A stretch of 64,000 nucleotides of DNA from Streptomyces chryseus (GTDB lineage Bacteria > Actinomycetota > Actinomycetes > Streptomycetales > Streptomycetaceae), in the NCBI RefSeq assembly GCF_014650755.1, contig NZ_BMVO01000004.1, positions 306,287-370,286 of the forward strand, given 5' to 3'. A program made the translations under genes and the position numbers. Below the pieces are notes generated by a model. The model worked only from the letters and a program-made list of their open reading frames with translations, was not told the DNA's origin and did not search any database. Positions 25,858 through 34,337 of the stretch are shown here, one piece after another. Position 1 is the first letter of the stretch. Each line of letters opens with the position of its first letter.

Positions 25858-26826
25858 GTGAGGTGCCGACGATTGGCGGTGTTCGCCGTGCTGGCGCTGG
25901 CCTGGGCGACCGGATGCTCGGACCCCTCGGACGCCACCACCGCCGCCGCTCCCCCGCCGAGCGTCCCAGGCCCGCGGGGCGACGCCCGGCCGGGGACGCA
26001 ACCGCCCGCCCCGGCCCCGGGCACCTCGCCGAAGGAGCAGCCGCCCCGCGAGCGGGCGGGCGTGCTGTACCTCGGGGACTCGCTGGCCATGGAGAGCCGG
26101 CGGGTCCTGGCCGACCGGGTCTTCGCCGGCGGGCGGGCGACCGTGCACAGCAGGCCGTACTCCGGTACGACGCTGTGCGACTACCTGGAGGGGACGGCGC
26201 GCGACTCCCTCGTACCACCGGGGCACAAGGCTGCCGCCCTGGTCAGGTCGGAGCGGCCGCAGGTCGTCGTCCTCCAGTTCTGGGGCAACTCCTGGGCGTA
26301 CACGCCCTGCATGGACGGGATCCCGCAGGGCGGCGGCGCGCGCTACTACACGCGGTACGCCGCCGACGCGAAGAAACTCACGGCGCAGATCGCGGCGGCG
26401 GCGCGCGGCGCCGGGATCCCCCGGCCGACGATCGTCTGGGTGCTGCAGGCTCCCGACGCCTTCTCGCCGGACCGGTCCCGCCGGGTCAACACCATCTACC
26501 GCGAGCAGGCGGACGCCGGGCAGGACGCCGTGGCCGACGCCGGCCGGGAGGTGAGCCCGGCGGGCGGCCGCTACACCTGGGCGCAGCGGCTGCCGTGCAC
26601 CGACGCCGAGCGGGCCCGCCCCGGCGACTGCCGCGACGGGCTCGCCCCGCTGCACCGGGACGACGACCACCTGCACTTCTGCCTCGCGCCGACGACGAAG
26701 ACGCCGCGCCCGTGCCCGGTGCGCTCACCGGGCATCGTGCGCTACAGCGGGGCGATCGCCGAGGCGGTCGACGCCGTGCTGCGCCGGCCGTCTCCCCCGT
26801 CGGGCGGGGCCGGCTCCGGCGGGTGA
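25858..26826 (+). CDS. SGNH-hydrolase-like lipoprotein
   Basis: The GTG at 25858 with GGGAGGGG about five bases upstream begins a lipoprotein signal with Cys20 in WATGCS; 322 residues. A Pro-rich linker (about 25-65) precedes a fold with LYLGDSLAMES (block I serine), VVVLQFWGNSWAY (block III Asn) and DDDHLHF near the C-terminus (Asp/His of block V). This fits an SGNH/GDSL esterase or acyltransferase-like domain anchored outside the membrane, possibly acting on cell-surface polysaccharide esters. A DUF459-like or OafB-type role is possible; the substrate is unknown. It is convergent with the acyl-CoA dehydrogenase at 26864. Confidence 0.75.
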   Translation: MRCRRLAVFAVLALAWATGCSDPSDATTAAAPPPSVPGPRGDARPGTQPPAPAPGTSPKEQPPRERAGVLYLGDSLAMESRRVLADRVFAGGRATVHSRPYSGTTLCDYLEGTARDSLVPPGHKAAALVRSERPQVVVLQFWGNSWAYTPCMDGIPQGGGARYYTRYAADAKKLTAQIAAAARGAGIPRPTIVWVLQAPDAFSPDRSRRVNTIYREQADAGQDAVADAGREVSPAGGRYTWAQRLPCTDAERARPGDCRDGLAPLHRDDDHLHFCLAPTTKTPRPCPVRSPGIVRYSGAIAEAVDAVLRRPSPPSGGAGSGG

Positions 26827-26863
26827 CCGGTCGCCGGGCGTCCCGGTGCGCGCCCGGCCGCTG

Positions 26864-28591
26864 TTACGGCGCCATCTCGTACGCCCCGGCCAGCGCCTCC
26901 ACGCGCTCCCAGACCCGGGCCGCGCGGGCCTCGTCGACGACCGGGCGCCGGACCGCGTCGAGCGCCCAGCGCTGCTGCTGCTCGGTGGCGGAGTCCTTGC
27001 CGTGCAGCTCGACGGCGTGTCCGGAGAAGTCGCGTACGAGGACGGAGAACAGCTCGTCGAGGACGGACTCGTCCAGATCCGTCAGGCGGGCCTGCTCCAG
27101 GATCAGCTGCCCGTGCACCACCAGGGCGAACAGCTGGCCCACGGAGAGGAGGAAGTCGAGGTCGCGGCTCTGCTCCTCGTCGGGGGCGACGGTGGCCACG
27201 AAGTCGCACAGCGCGTCGGCCTGTTCGCGGAAGCGGGCGACGTTCGCCACGGCGGCGTAGGCGTCGTAGGCGGGGCGCCAGTCGTGGAACCGTACGCTGC
27301 CCAGGCCGCGTGCCGGGCCCTGGCGGAACAGGAAGTCGTCGTCCGCCGCGTCGAGGCGCGTCGGCACGGGCGCGTACTCGGCCGGGTCCAGCAGGTGGTT
27401 GCGCATGAACTTGAGGATCAGCGCCAGGTTGACGTGGACCGTCCCCTCCAGCTTGGGCAGCCCGCGGATCTCGACGGCCGCCTGGGCGAAGTAGGTGTCC
27501 TTCTCGAACCCCTTGGCGGCGATGACGTCCCACATCAGGTCGATGACCTTCTCGCCCTCCGTGGTCACCTTCATCTTCGTCATCGGGTTGAAGAGGAGGT
27601 AGCGGCGGTCGTCGGGCCCGGCGGAGCGGAAGTAGTCGACGGCGCGGTCGCTGAACAGCTTCATGCCGACGAGCCGGACGTACGCGTCGGCCAGCTCACG
27701 GCGCACGTGCGGGAAGGCGGTGACGGGGCGGCCGTAGAGGATGCGGTTGCTCGCGTGGGTGACGGCCTCGTACATCGCGTGCTCGCAGATGCCGATGGAG
27801 GCGGTGCACAGGTTGAACTTGCCGACGTTGACGGTGTTGAGGGCCGCGTCGAAGGCGGCGCGTCCGGTGTGCAGGACGTCTTCGGGGGCGACCGGGTAGC
27901 CGTCGAGGCGGAACTCGCTGACGTACTTCGAGGAGTCGACGACGTTCTTCACCAGGTGGTACGCCGGGTGGCGGCTGTCGGCGGCGAAGAAGACGTACCC
28001 GTCCGGGCCCTCGACGTCGGTGCGGCGGCCGAAGACGGAGACGAGCCCCGCGGCGTTGCCGTTGCCGATGTAGTACTTCGAGCCGCTGGCGCGGAACCCT
28101 CCGGCACCGTCAGTGTCCGGCTCCAGCAGCATGTCGGTGGAGTAGATGTCCGCGCCGTGCGACTTCTCGGACAGTCCGAAGGCGAACACCTCGCCCTGGC
28201 CGAGGAGCTCGGCCGCGCGGGCGCGGGCGGCCGCGTTGTCGCTCTGCCAGACCGGGCCGAGACCGAGGACCGTGACCTGCCACGCGTACCAGTAGTCGAG
28301 CCCGTAGAAGCCGAATATCTCGTTGAGGGCGGCGATCCGGGCGGTGTCCCAGCGCTTGTCCCGCTGGCCCTCGGCGGCGGCGGAGGGGGTGAGGAAGGTG
28401 GCGAAGAGACCTTCCTTGGCGGAGAACGCGAGGAAGTCCGCCAGCCAGGCGCGGGAGCGGTAGTCCTCGATCAGCCTGCGCTTGCCGCGGTCCTCGAACC
28501 AGTCGACGGTGGCGCGCAGCAGCCTGCGGGTCTCCGGGTCGAAGTGCGCCGGGTCGTAGGTGCGCGGGTTGAACAGCAGCGGGTCGGCCAT
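26864..28591 (-). CDS. Acyl-CoA dehydrogenase/oxidase-like flavoprotein
   Basis: The 575-residue protein is longer than ordinary acyl-CoA dehydrogenases and has the feel of the acyl-CoA oxidase-like branch: EVFAFGLSEKSHGADIYSTDM in the flavin strand, FRASGSKYYIGNGNAAGLVSVFGRR, and LYGRPVTAFPHVRRELADAYVRLVGMKLFSDRA. About 130 extra C-terminal residues follow the dehydrogenase core. The start at 28591 has AAAGG upstream. It lies 60 bp behind the PadR gene in the same direction, so the two are probably one transcript under the palindromic operator at 29221. Its substrate is likely a long-chain acyl-CoA (inference). Confidence 0.85.
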   Translation of the reverse strand: MADPLLFNPRTYDPAHFDPETRRLLRATVDWFEDRGKRRLIEDYRSRAWLADFLAFSAKEGLFATFLTPSAAAEGQRDKRWDTARIAALNEIFGFYGLDYWYAWQVTVLGLGPVWQSDNAAARARAAELLGQGEVFAFGLSEKSHGADIYSTDMLLEPDTDGAGGFRASGSKYYIGNGNAAGLVSVFGRRTDVEGPDGYVFFAADSRHPAYHLVKNVVDSSKYVSEFRLDGYPVAPEDVLHTGRAAFDAALNTVNVGKFNLCTASIGICEHAMYEAVTHASNRILYGRPVTAFPHVRRELADAYVRLVGMKLFSDRAVDYFRSAGPDDRRYLLFNPMTKMKVTTEGEKVIDLMWDVIAAKGFEKDTYFAQAAVEIRGLPKLEGTVHVNLALILKFMRNHLLDPAEYAPVPTRLDAADDDFLFRQGPARGLGSVRFHDWRPAYDAYAAVANVARFREQADALCDFVATVAPDEEQSRDLDFLLSVGQLFALVVHGQLILEQARLTDLDESVLDELFSVLVRDFSGHAVELHGKDSATEQQQRWALDAVRRPVVDEARAARVWERVEALAGAYEMAP

Positions 28592-28651
28592 GGGTGTTCG
28601 CCTTTCCGGCTTGAGGGGTGGGGTGGGTGCGGGACTGCTCGCCGGCGCCGC

Positions 28652-29209
28652 TCAGCGGTCGGCGGCGAGCCGGTGGAGGGTGGCGAGCACGTCGTCGAGC
28701 CAGGCGAGCATCATCCGCTCGTACGCGATACCGCCGCGCAGGACGACGTGCTGGAGCTCGCGGCCCGGGTCCGGTGGCCCGGGCGACTCGGGGCCGGTGA
28801 AATCACGCCGCTCCCCTGCCAGGTAGTGCGCGAGCCGGTCGGTGTGGGCCTGGTGGTGCCGCTCGACCTCGCTGATCAGCGCGGCCGGCTCGTCGAAGGC
28901 CGCGCCGCGGATCTTCACGGCGAGGTCGTGCCGGACGCTCTCGGGTTCGATCGGCTCGTTCAGCCACCCGCGGAGCGCGGCCCGGCCGGCGGCGGCGACG
29001 GAGTACTCCTTCTTGTCCGGCCGTGCCTGCTGCGGCACTTCGCGGACGTCGACCCAGCCGTCGCTCTCCATCCGCTTGAGGACGCGGTAGATCTGCTGGT
29101 GGGTGGCGTTCCAGAAGTACCCGATGGACCGCTCGAACCGCCGGGCCAGCTCGTAGCCGGAGCCCGGCTTCTCCAGCAGGGAGACGAGAATCGCGTGTTC
29201 GAGCGCCAT
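28652..29209 (-). CDS. PadR-family transcriptional regulator
   Basis: The 185-residue protein begins at ATG 29209. Residues 1-85 form the PadR winged helix (MALEHAILVSLLEKPGSGYELARRF, HQQIYRVLKRMESDGWV, KKEYSVAAAGRAALRGWL); the remainder is the PadR C-terminal helical dimerisation domain (vir_act_alpha_C, about 90-180). Binding is expected at the perfect palindrome at 29221-29242, which overlaps its own promoter, so it should repress itself and the acyl-CoA dehydrogenase gene downstream until a ligand is bound. Confidence 0.9.
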   Translation of the reverse strand: MALEHAILVSLLEKPGSGYELARRFERSIGYFWNATHQQIYRVLKRMESDGWVDVREVPQQARPDKKEYSVAAAGRAALRGWLNEPIEPESVRHDLAVKIRGAAFDEPAALISEVERHHQAHTDRLAHYLAGERRDFTGPESPGPPDPGRELQHVVLRGGIAYERMMLAWLDDVLATLHRLAADR

Positions 29210-29220
29210 GCCCCGATCCT

Positions 29221-29242
29221 TCTATGCAACTCGTTGCATAGA
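29221..29242. promoter_or_regulatory. Palindromic PadR operator
   Basis: Arms TCTATGCAAC (29221-29230) and GTTGCATAGA (29233-29242) are perfect 10-bp inverted repeats around TC. The ATGC/GCAT core is typical of PadR sites. It starts 12 bp upstream of the padR-like start codon and leaves the AAGGATC ribosome site free. Confidence 0.75.
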
Positions 29243-29319
29243 CAAGCGGCACGGCCCGGGTGAGACACGGCTCACCCGCCGCGCGAGCGCCTCGGCGTAC
29301 CCCCGCGTCCGCGCACTGC

Positions 29320-29344
29320 CTGGTTGCCGGAGCGACGCGGGGGT
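29320..29344 (+). promoter_or_regulatory. SigB-type promoter for the phosphatase gene at 29377
   Basis: GGTT at 29320-29323 and GGGTAC at 29339-29344 are separated by 15 bp. This fits the S. coelicolor SigB-family consensus GNNT-N14-16-GGGTAY exactly and lies 32 bp upstream of the start codon. Confidence 0.6.
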
Positions 29345-29376
29345 ACAAATGAGACTGTGGTCGATCGTTTCACCTC

Positions 29377-32106
29377 GTGCCGGGCGGGTCGGTGCGGTCA
29401 CTGACCAGGAAGCGCCCGCGAAGCGTCGCCGGGCAGGTCTTCGTCCTCCAGGTGGCGGTCGTGCTGCTGCTCGCCGCCGGTGCCGTGCTGGCCCTCGTGC
29501 TCCAGTCGCGCCACGACGGCGAACGTGAGGCCCGCAACCGGTCGGTCGCGGTCGCCGAGACGTTCGGCCGCTCGCTCGGACTCCAGGAGGCGCTGAAGGC
29601 CCCGGACCCGTCCGAGATCCTTCAGCCGCTCACGGAGGAGACGCGTAAACGGGCGGGCGTCGACTTCATCGTGGTGATGGACACCCGCGGAATCCGCTAC
29701 ACGCACCCCCAGCCCGACCGGATCGGCGAACGGTTCGTCGGCACGATCGAACCGTCCCTGGCCGGCCGGGTGCACACCGAGAGCGTGGAAGGGCCGCTCG
29801 GCCAGGAGATCCAGGCCGTCGTCCCGGTGACCTCCGCCGACGGCGAGGTCGTCGCGCTGGTCTCGGCAGGTCTCACCGTGCAGAACGTCAGCGGCGTGGT
29901 CGAGCGGCAGCTCCCGGTCATCCTCGGCGTCAGCGCGGCCGCCCTGGCCGTGGCCACCGCCGGCACGGCACTGGTCGCCAGGCGGCTGCGGCGGCAGACC
30001 CACGGGCTCGGCACCCTCGAAATGACCCGTATGTACGAACACCACGACGCGGTCCTGCACGCGGTCCGGGAGGGCGTCCTGATCACCGACGGCGACGGCC
30101 GCCTGCTGCTCGCCAACGACGAGGCGAAACGGCTGCTCGGCCTTCCGCCCGACGCGGAGGGACGGCACGTCGGGCAGCTCCCCCACCTCGACCAGCAGAT
30201 GGCCGGCCTCCTGCTGTCGGGCCGGGAGGCCACGGACGAGGTCCTCTCGGCCGGGGACCGGCTGCTGGTGGTGAACCAGCGCCCGACCAAGCCCCACGGC
30301 CAGCCGGAGGGGTCCGCGGTCACCATCCGCGACTCCACCGAGATGCGCGTCCTCACGGGCCGGGCCGACGCGGCGCGCCGTCGCCTGCAACTGCTGTACG
30401 ACGCGGGGATCGGCATCGGCACCACGCTCGACGTGCGGCGGACGGCCGAGGAGCTCGCGGACGTCGCCGTACCCCGGTTCGCGGACTTCGTGACCGTCGA
30501 TCTGGCGGACCAGGTGCTGCACGGCGACGAGCCGACGGGCACGGGCGCGGACCTGCGGCGTACGGCGGTCGGCGGCATCCGCGACGACCAGCCCCTCTAT
30601 CCGCGCGGCAAGCTGATCGACTTCCTCCCGTCCACTCCGCAGGCCCGCGGGCTCGGCAGCGGCCAGGCCGAGCTGGTGCCGGACCTGTCCGACGCACCGG
30701 GGTGGTACGCCCAGGACCCGCCGGTGGCGCAGAGCATCATCGACTACGGGATCCACTCCCTGATCACGGCGCCCCTCAAGGCGCGGGGCGTCGTCCTCGG
30801 ACTGGTCAACTTCTGGCGCATGGAGAAGCAGGAACCCTTCGACGACGACGATCTGTCCCTGGCCGAGGAGCTGGTCGCGCGGGCCGCCGTGAGCATCGAC
30901 AACGCCCGCCGCTACACCCGCGAGCACACCGTCGCCGTAGCGCTCCAGCGCAGCCTGCTGCCGCGCGGCCTGCCCGAGCACAGCGCCGTCGAGGTGGCGC
31001 ACTACTACCTGCCCGCGCAGTCCGGGGTAGGCGGCGACTGGTTCGACGTGATCCCGCTGTCGGGCAGCCGCGTCGCTCTCGTCGTCGGCGACGTGGTCGG
31101 CCACGGACTGCACGCCGCGGCCACCATGGGGCGGCTGCGCACGGCGGTCCACAACTTCTCGTCCCTCGACCTGCCGCCCGACGAACTGCTGTCCCGGCTC
31201 GACGACCTCGTGCAGCGCATCGACCACAACGGCGAGGACGGCGCGGACGCCGACGACGACGGCATGCTGGGCGCCACCTGTCTGTACGCCGTGTACGACC
31301 CGGTGTCCCGGCGGTGCGTCATGGCACGGGCGGGTCACCCACCGCCGCTGGTGGTCCGTCCCGACGGGCCGGTGGAGATCGTCCAGCTGCCGACCGGGCC
31401 GCCGCTGGGGCTGGGCGGGATGCCGTTCGAGACCGCCGAGCTGGTTCTGACCGAGGGCAGCCAGCTCGTGCTCTACACCGACGGTCTGATCGAGGACCGC
31501 ACCCGTGACATCGACGAGGGCCTGGAGCTGCTGCGCTCGGCCCTGAGCGACCATCCGGACCGGCACCCGGAGGAGAGCTGCCGGGCGATCCTCGACGTCC
31601 TGCTGCCGGCCCGTGCGCGGGACGACGTGGCTCTGCTCGTCGCCCGTACCCGGACACTCGGCCCGGACCGCGTCGCCGAATGGGACGTGCCGTTCGAACC
31701 GAGCGCGGTCGCCGCGATGCGGGCCGTCGCCGCGAAGAAGCTGGACGAATGGGATCTGTCGGCTCTCGCGTTCGGTACGGAGCTGATCCTCAGCGAGCTG
31801 ATCACCAACGCCATCCGCTACGGCTCCGCCCCGGTGCGGATGCGGCTGCTGCGTGACCGCACCCTGACCTGCGAGGTGTCCGACGCGAGCAGCACCTCAC
31901 CGCATCTGCGCTACGCCGCCACCACGGACGAGGGAGGGCGGGGACTGTTCCTGGTGGCGCAGCTCAGCCAGCGGTGGGGCACCCGGTACACGTCGGGGGG
32001 CAAGGTCATCTGGGCCGAGCAGGCGCTGCCGGGCGACTCGGGAGAGCCGGAGCAGGAACTCCTCGGGTTCTTCGACATCGACGAGATCGACATCGACACC
32101 GTCTGA
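29377..32106 (+). CDS. Membrane-anchored sCache-PAS-GAF-SpoIIE phosphatase with RsbW-like domain (paralogue 2)
   Basis: The 909-residue protein has the same parts in the same order as the one at 2416: membrane helices about 20-43 and 180-200 around a CitA/DcuS-like sensor (DTRGIRYTHPQPDRIGERFVG), PAS, GAF, PP2C (GGDWFDVIPL, GDVVGHGLHAAATMGRL, YTDGLIE, RDDVALLVART) and a C-terminal ATPase domain (ELILSELITNAIRY, DEGGRGLFLVAQ). The two align almost without gaps from end to end. An acidic tail DIDEIDIDTV is unique to this copy. The start is the GTG at 29377 (first after an in-frame stop), with GTG 29392 as an alternative; neither has a clear ribosome site. A SigB-type promoter precedes it, suggesting stress-sigma control of its own upstream regulator. 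Confidence 0.9.
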   Translation: MPGGSVRSLTRKRPRSVAGQVFVLQVAVVLLLAAGAVLALVLQSRHDGEREARNRSVAVAETFGRSLGLQEALKAPDPSEILQPLTEETRKRAGVDFIVVMDTRGIRYTHPQPDRIGERFVGTIEPSLAGRVHTESVEGPLGQEIQAVVPVTSADGEVVALVSAGLTVQNVSGVVERQLPVILGVSAAALAVATAGTALVARRLRRQTHGLGTLEMTRMYEHHDAVLHAVREGVLITDGDGRLLLANDEAKRLLGLPPDAEGRHVGQLPHLDQQMAGLLLSGREATDEVLSAGDRLLVVNQRPTKPHGQPEGSAVTIRDSTEMRVLTGRADAARRRLQLLYDAGIGIGTTLDVRRTAEELADVAVPRFADFVTVDLADQVLHGDEPTGTGADLRRTAVGGIRDDQPLYPRGKLIDFLPSTPQARGLGSGQAELVPDLSDAPGWYAQDPPVAQSIIDYGIHSLITAPLKARGVVLGLVNFWRMEKQEPFDDDDLSLAEELVARAAVSIDNARRYTREHTVAVALQRSLLPRGLPEHSAVEVAHYYLPAQSGVGGDWFDVIPLSGSRVALVVGDVVGHGLHAAATMGRLRTAVHNFSSLDLPPDELLSRLDDLVQRIDHNGEDGADADDDGMLGATCLYAVYDPVSRRCVMARAGHPPPLVVRPDGPVEIVQLPTGPPLGLGGMPFETAELVLTEGSQLVLYTDGLIEDRTRDIDEGLELLRSALSDHPDRHPEESCRAILDVLLPARARDDVALLVARTRTLGPDRVAEWDVPFEPSAVAAMRAVAAKKLDEWDLSALAFGTELILSELITNAIRYGSAPVRMRLLRDRTLTCEVSDASSTSPHLRYAATTDEGGRGLFLVAQLSQRWGTRYTSGGKVIWAEQALPGDSGEPEQELLGFFDIDEIDIDTV

Positions 32107-32109
32107 GGC

Positions 32110-34167
32110 TCAGGTCCCCCGGGTGCGCGCCAGGAGCACCGCCACGTCGTCCAGCGCCGGGCGGGGAAGCAACTGTTCGAGGACGCTGTCGCACAGCTCC
32201 TCCAGCGGCCGGTCCCGGCGCGCGAGTGCCTGCGCGAGCTTGCCCATGCCCTCGTCGAGGTCCCGGTCACGCGCCTCGATGAGACCGTCGGTGTACAGCA
32301 CCAGCAGGCTGCCCGGCGGCAGCGCCACCCGCTGGGTCCGAAAGTCCCGTCCGCCGGTCCCCAGCGGCACGCCCGGCGAGCCGCCGAGGAACGCGAGGTC
32401 CCCGCCGGTCCGCGCCACCGCCGGCGGAGGGTGGCCCGCCCTGGCGATCACGCACTCCCCGGCCACCGGGTCGTGGACGGCGTACACGCAGGTCGCCATC
32501 TCGTCCTCCCCCACGTCGGCCACGACGGCGTCGAGGGAGCGGAGCATCTCGGCGGGGGCGATGCCGTGCCGGGCGAGGGTGCGCACGGCCGTGCGCAGCT
32601 GCCCCATGACGGCCGCCGCGTGGATCCCGTGGCCCATCACGTCCCCGATCACCAGGCCGGTCCTCCCGTCCGGCAGCGCGATGACGTCGAACCAGTCGCC
32701 GCCGACGGCGTGGTCGCTGGCGGGCAGGTAGCGCCCGGTGAGTTCGAGGCCGGTCACGTCGGGCAGCGCGCTGTTCGTCAGGCTCCGCCGCAGTGTGAGG
32801 GCCGCCGCCCGCTGGCTGGTGTACATGCGCGCGTTGTCGATGTTCAGCGCGGCGCGCCCGACCAGCTCGTCGAGGAGGACACAGTCCTGCTCGTCGAACG
32901 GGTCGCGGCTGCGGACGCGCGTGACGACGACCGCGCCGCGCACCCTGCCGCGGGCGACGAGGGGAATCAGCCGCGCGGAGCCGAGGGTCATGAGGTACGC
33001 GCGCAGGCTGTCGGCCCGGGGGTCGGTGATCAGCGCCGGGACGTCGGACTGGTACAGGTTCATCGGCCGCCCGTCGGCGATGACGCGCTCGTACAGCGAG
33101 CCGAGCGGAATCCGGGAGGTCGTGCCGGGCACCAGGGTCGCCGTGGGTGCGGACGGGTCGGGGAAGGCCGCCGCCATCCGCCGCACCATGCCGCGGGTCG
33201 ACGCGGCGGCCTCGTCCGGTTCGAGGACCTCTTCCAGCAGTTGTACGTCGGCCGAGTCGGCGAACCGGGGCACGAGCAGCTGCACGATCTCCTCGGCGGT
33301 CTGCCGCAGGTCCAGCGTGGTGCCGACCCGGGTGCCGGCCTCGGCGAGCAGGGCGAAGCGGTGCCGGGCCCGTTCGGCCTCGATCTGCGCCTGCTGGCCC
33401 TCGGTGATGTCGATCAGGGAGGCGATCAGCCCCAGCCGGCGGCCGGCGTTGTCGAGCAGCGGGGCGTACGAACAGGACCAGGTCCGTTCGCGGTCGGGGT
33501 CGGCGGGGGTACGGCCGGTCCTGCGGGCGTCGACGACGGGGGTGCCCCGGTCCAGGACCTGCCGCATCATCGACTCCAGCGCCGTGGCGTTGACGCCGGG
33601 CACGACCTCGGTGAGCCGCTTGCCCAGGTGCTCGTCGGCACGGACGCCGTTCATCCGGGCGAGGGCGTCGTTGACCCGCAGGAACCGCAGGTCCGGGCCG
33701 AGCGTGGCCAGGCCGATGGGCGACTGGGTGAAGAGGCTCTCCAGGGCCGCCAGGGAGTCCCGCATGTGCAGGACCTCGGAGGTCTCGACGGCGATCAGCA
33801 GGGTGCCGGGCCGTCCCCGGGGGTCGGCTGCGGGGACGATCCACATCTCCATCGTCACGTCGTGACCGTCGCGATGGCGCACCGGCAGGGTCCCGACGAC
33901 GGTCTCACCCGCCTGCACGCGCCGCGTCAGCCGATCGGCCAGTGCCCGGTTGGCGTCGGGCACCAGCAGGGCCGCGGCGGACCGGCCCAGGACGTCCTCG
34001 GGCTGGTGGCCGAGCAGGTCCCGCGCGGCGAGCGACCACTCGACGATCCGCCCGTCCATGTCCTCGCGCCACAGGGCGATCGGCAGCAGCTCACGGAGCA
34101 CGCCCGCGTACCCGACAACCCCCGGGGGCTGTCCCGGTGTGTCGCCCGACGACTGGTTTGTGTCCAA
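32110..34167 (-). CDS. PAS-PAS-GAF-SpoIIE phosphatase (soluble)
   Basis: The 685-residue protein has two PAS domains (about 21-130 and 140-255; the second with SPIGLATLGPDLRFLRVNDALARMNGV), a GAF domain (about 275-445) and a C-terminal PP2C/SpoIIE phosphatase (about 465-680; GGDWFDVIALPDG, GDVMGHGIHAAAVMGQL, YTDGLIEAR, LDDVAVLLART). No membrane helix and no RsbW-like domain. The start is uncertain: the frame is closed upstream at 34177, the only upstream candidate is TTG at 34167, and the ATG six bases further upstream is in another frame. It is convergent with the phosphatase at 29377, with only 3 bp between the stops. Confidence 0.88.
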   Translation of the reverse strand: MDTNQSSGDTPGQPPGVVGYAGVLRELLPIALWREDMDGRIVEWSLAARDLLGHQPEDVLGRSAAALLVPDANRALADRLTRRVQAGETVVGTLPVRHRDGHDVTMEMWIVPAADPRGRPGTLLIAVETSEVLHMRDSLAALESLFTQSPIGLATLGPDLRFLRVNDALARMNGVRADEHLGKRLTEVVPGVNATALESMMRQVLDRGTPVVDARRTGRTPADPDRERTWSCSYAPLLDNAGRRLGLIASLIDITEGQQAQIEAERARHRFALLAEAGTRVGTTLDLRQTAEEIVQLLVPRFADSADVQLLEEVLEPDEAAASTRGMVRRMAAAFPDPSAPTATLVPGTTSRIPLGSLYERVIADGRPMNLYQSDVPALITDPRADSLRAYLMTLGSARLIPLVARGRVRGAVVVTRVRSRDPFDEQDCVLLDELVGRAALNIDNARMYTSQRAAALTLRRSLTNSALPDVTGLELTGRYLPASDHAVGGDWFDVIALPDGRTGLVIGDVMGHGIHAAAVMGQLRTAVRTLARHGIAPAEMLRSLDAVVADVGEDEMATCVYAVHDPVAGECVIARAGHPPPAVARTGGDLAFLGGSPGVPLGTGGRDFRTQRVALPPGSLLVLYTDGLIEARDRDLDEGMGKLAQALARRDRPLEELCDSVLEQLLPRPALDDVAVLLARTRGT

Positions 34168-34337
34168 CGCATCGACCTAACCCCGGGAGGGCGCATTTCT
34201 CCTGAAACACCTTATCCGAGGCATCGGCGCGGGGCCCTTCGCCGCCCTGCGGTCGCCGGTTTTCGACCCGCGGCCCCGGCACCCGGTTATCGTCGGTCGC
34301 CTGGTTCCCGGCTGCCGCACAGCAAGGAGTACGACGC

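Noticed and set aside
25153..25860. Upstream extension of the SGNH lipoprotein frame
   Set aside because: The frame is open but crosses the two gene remnants; the lipoprotein signal and ribosome site set the start at 25858.
33927..34196. ATG at 34173 as start of the PAS-PAS-GAF phosphatase
   Set aside because: It is in a different frame from the phosphatase domains; only TTG 34167 or later codons fit.
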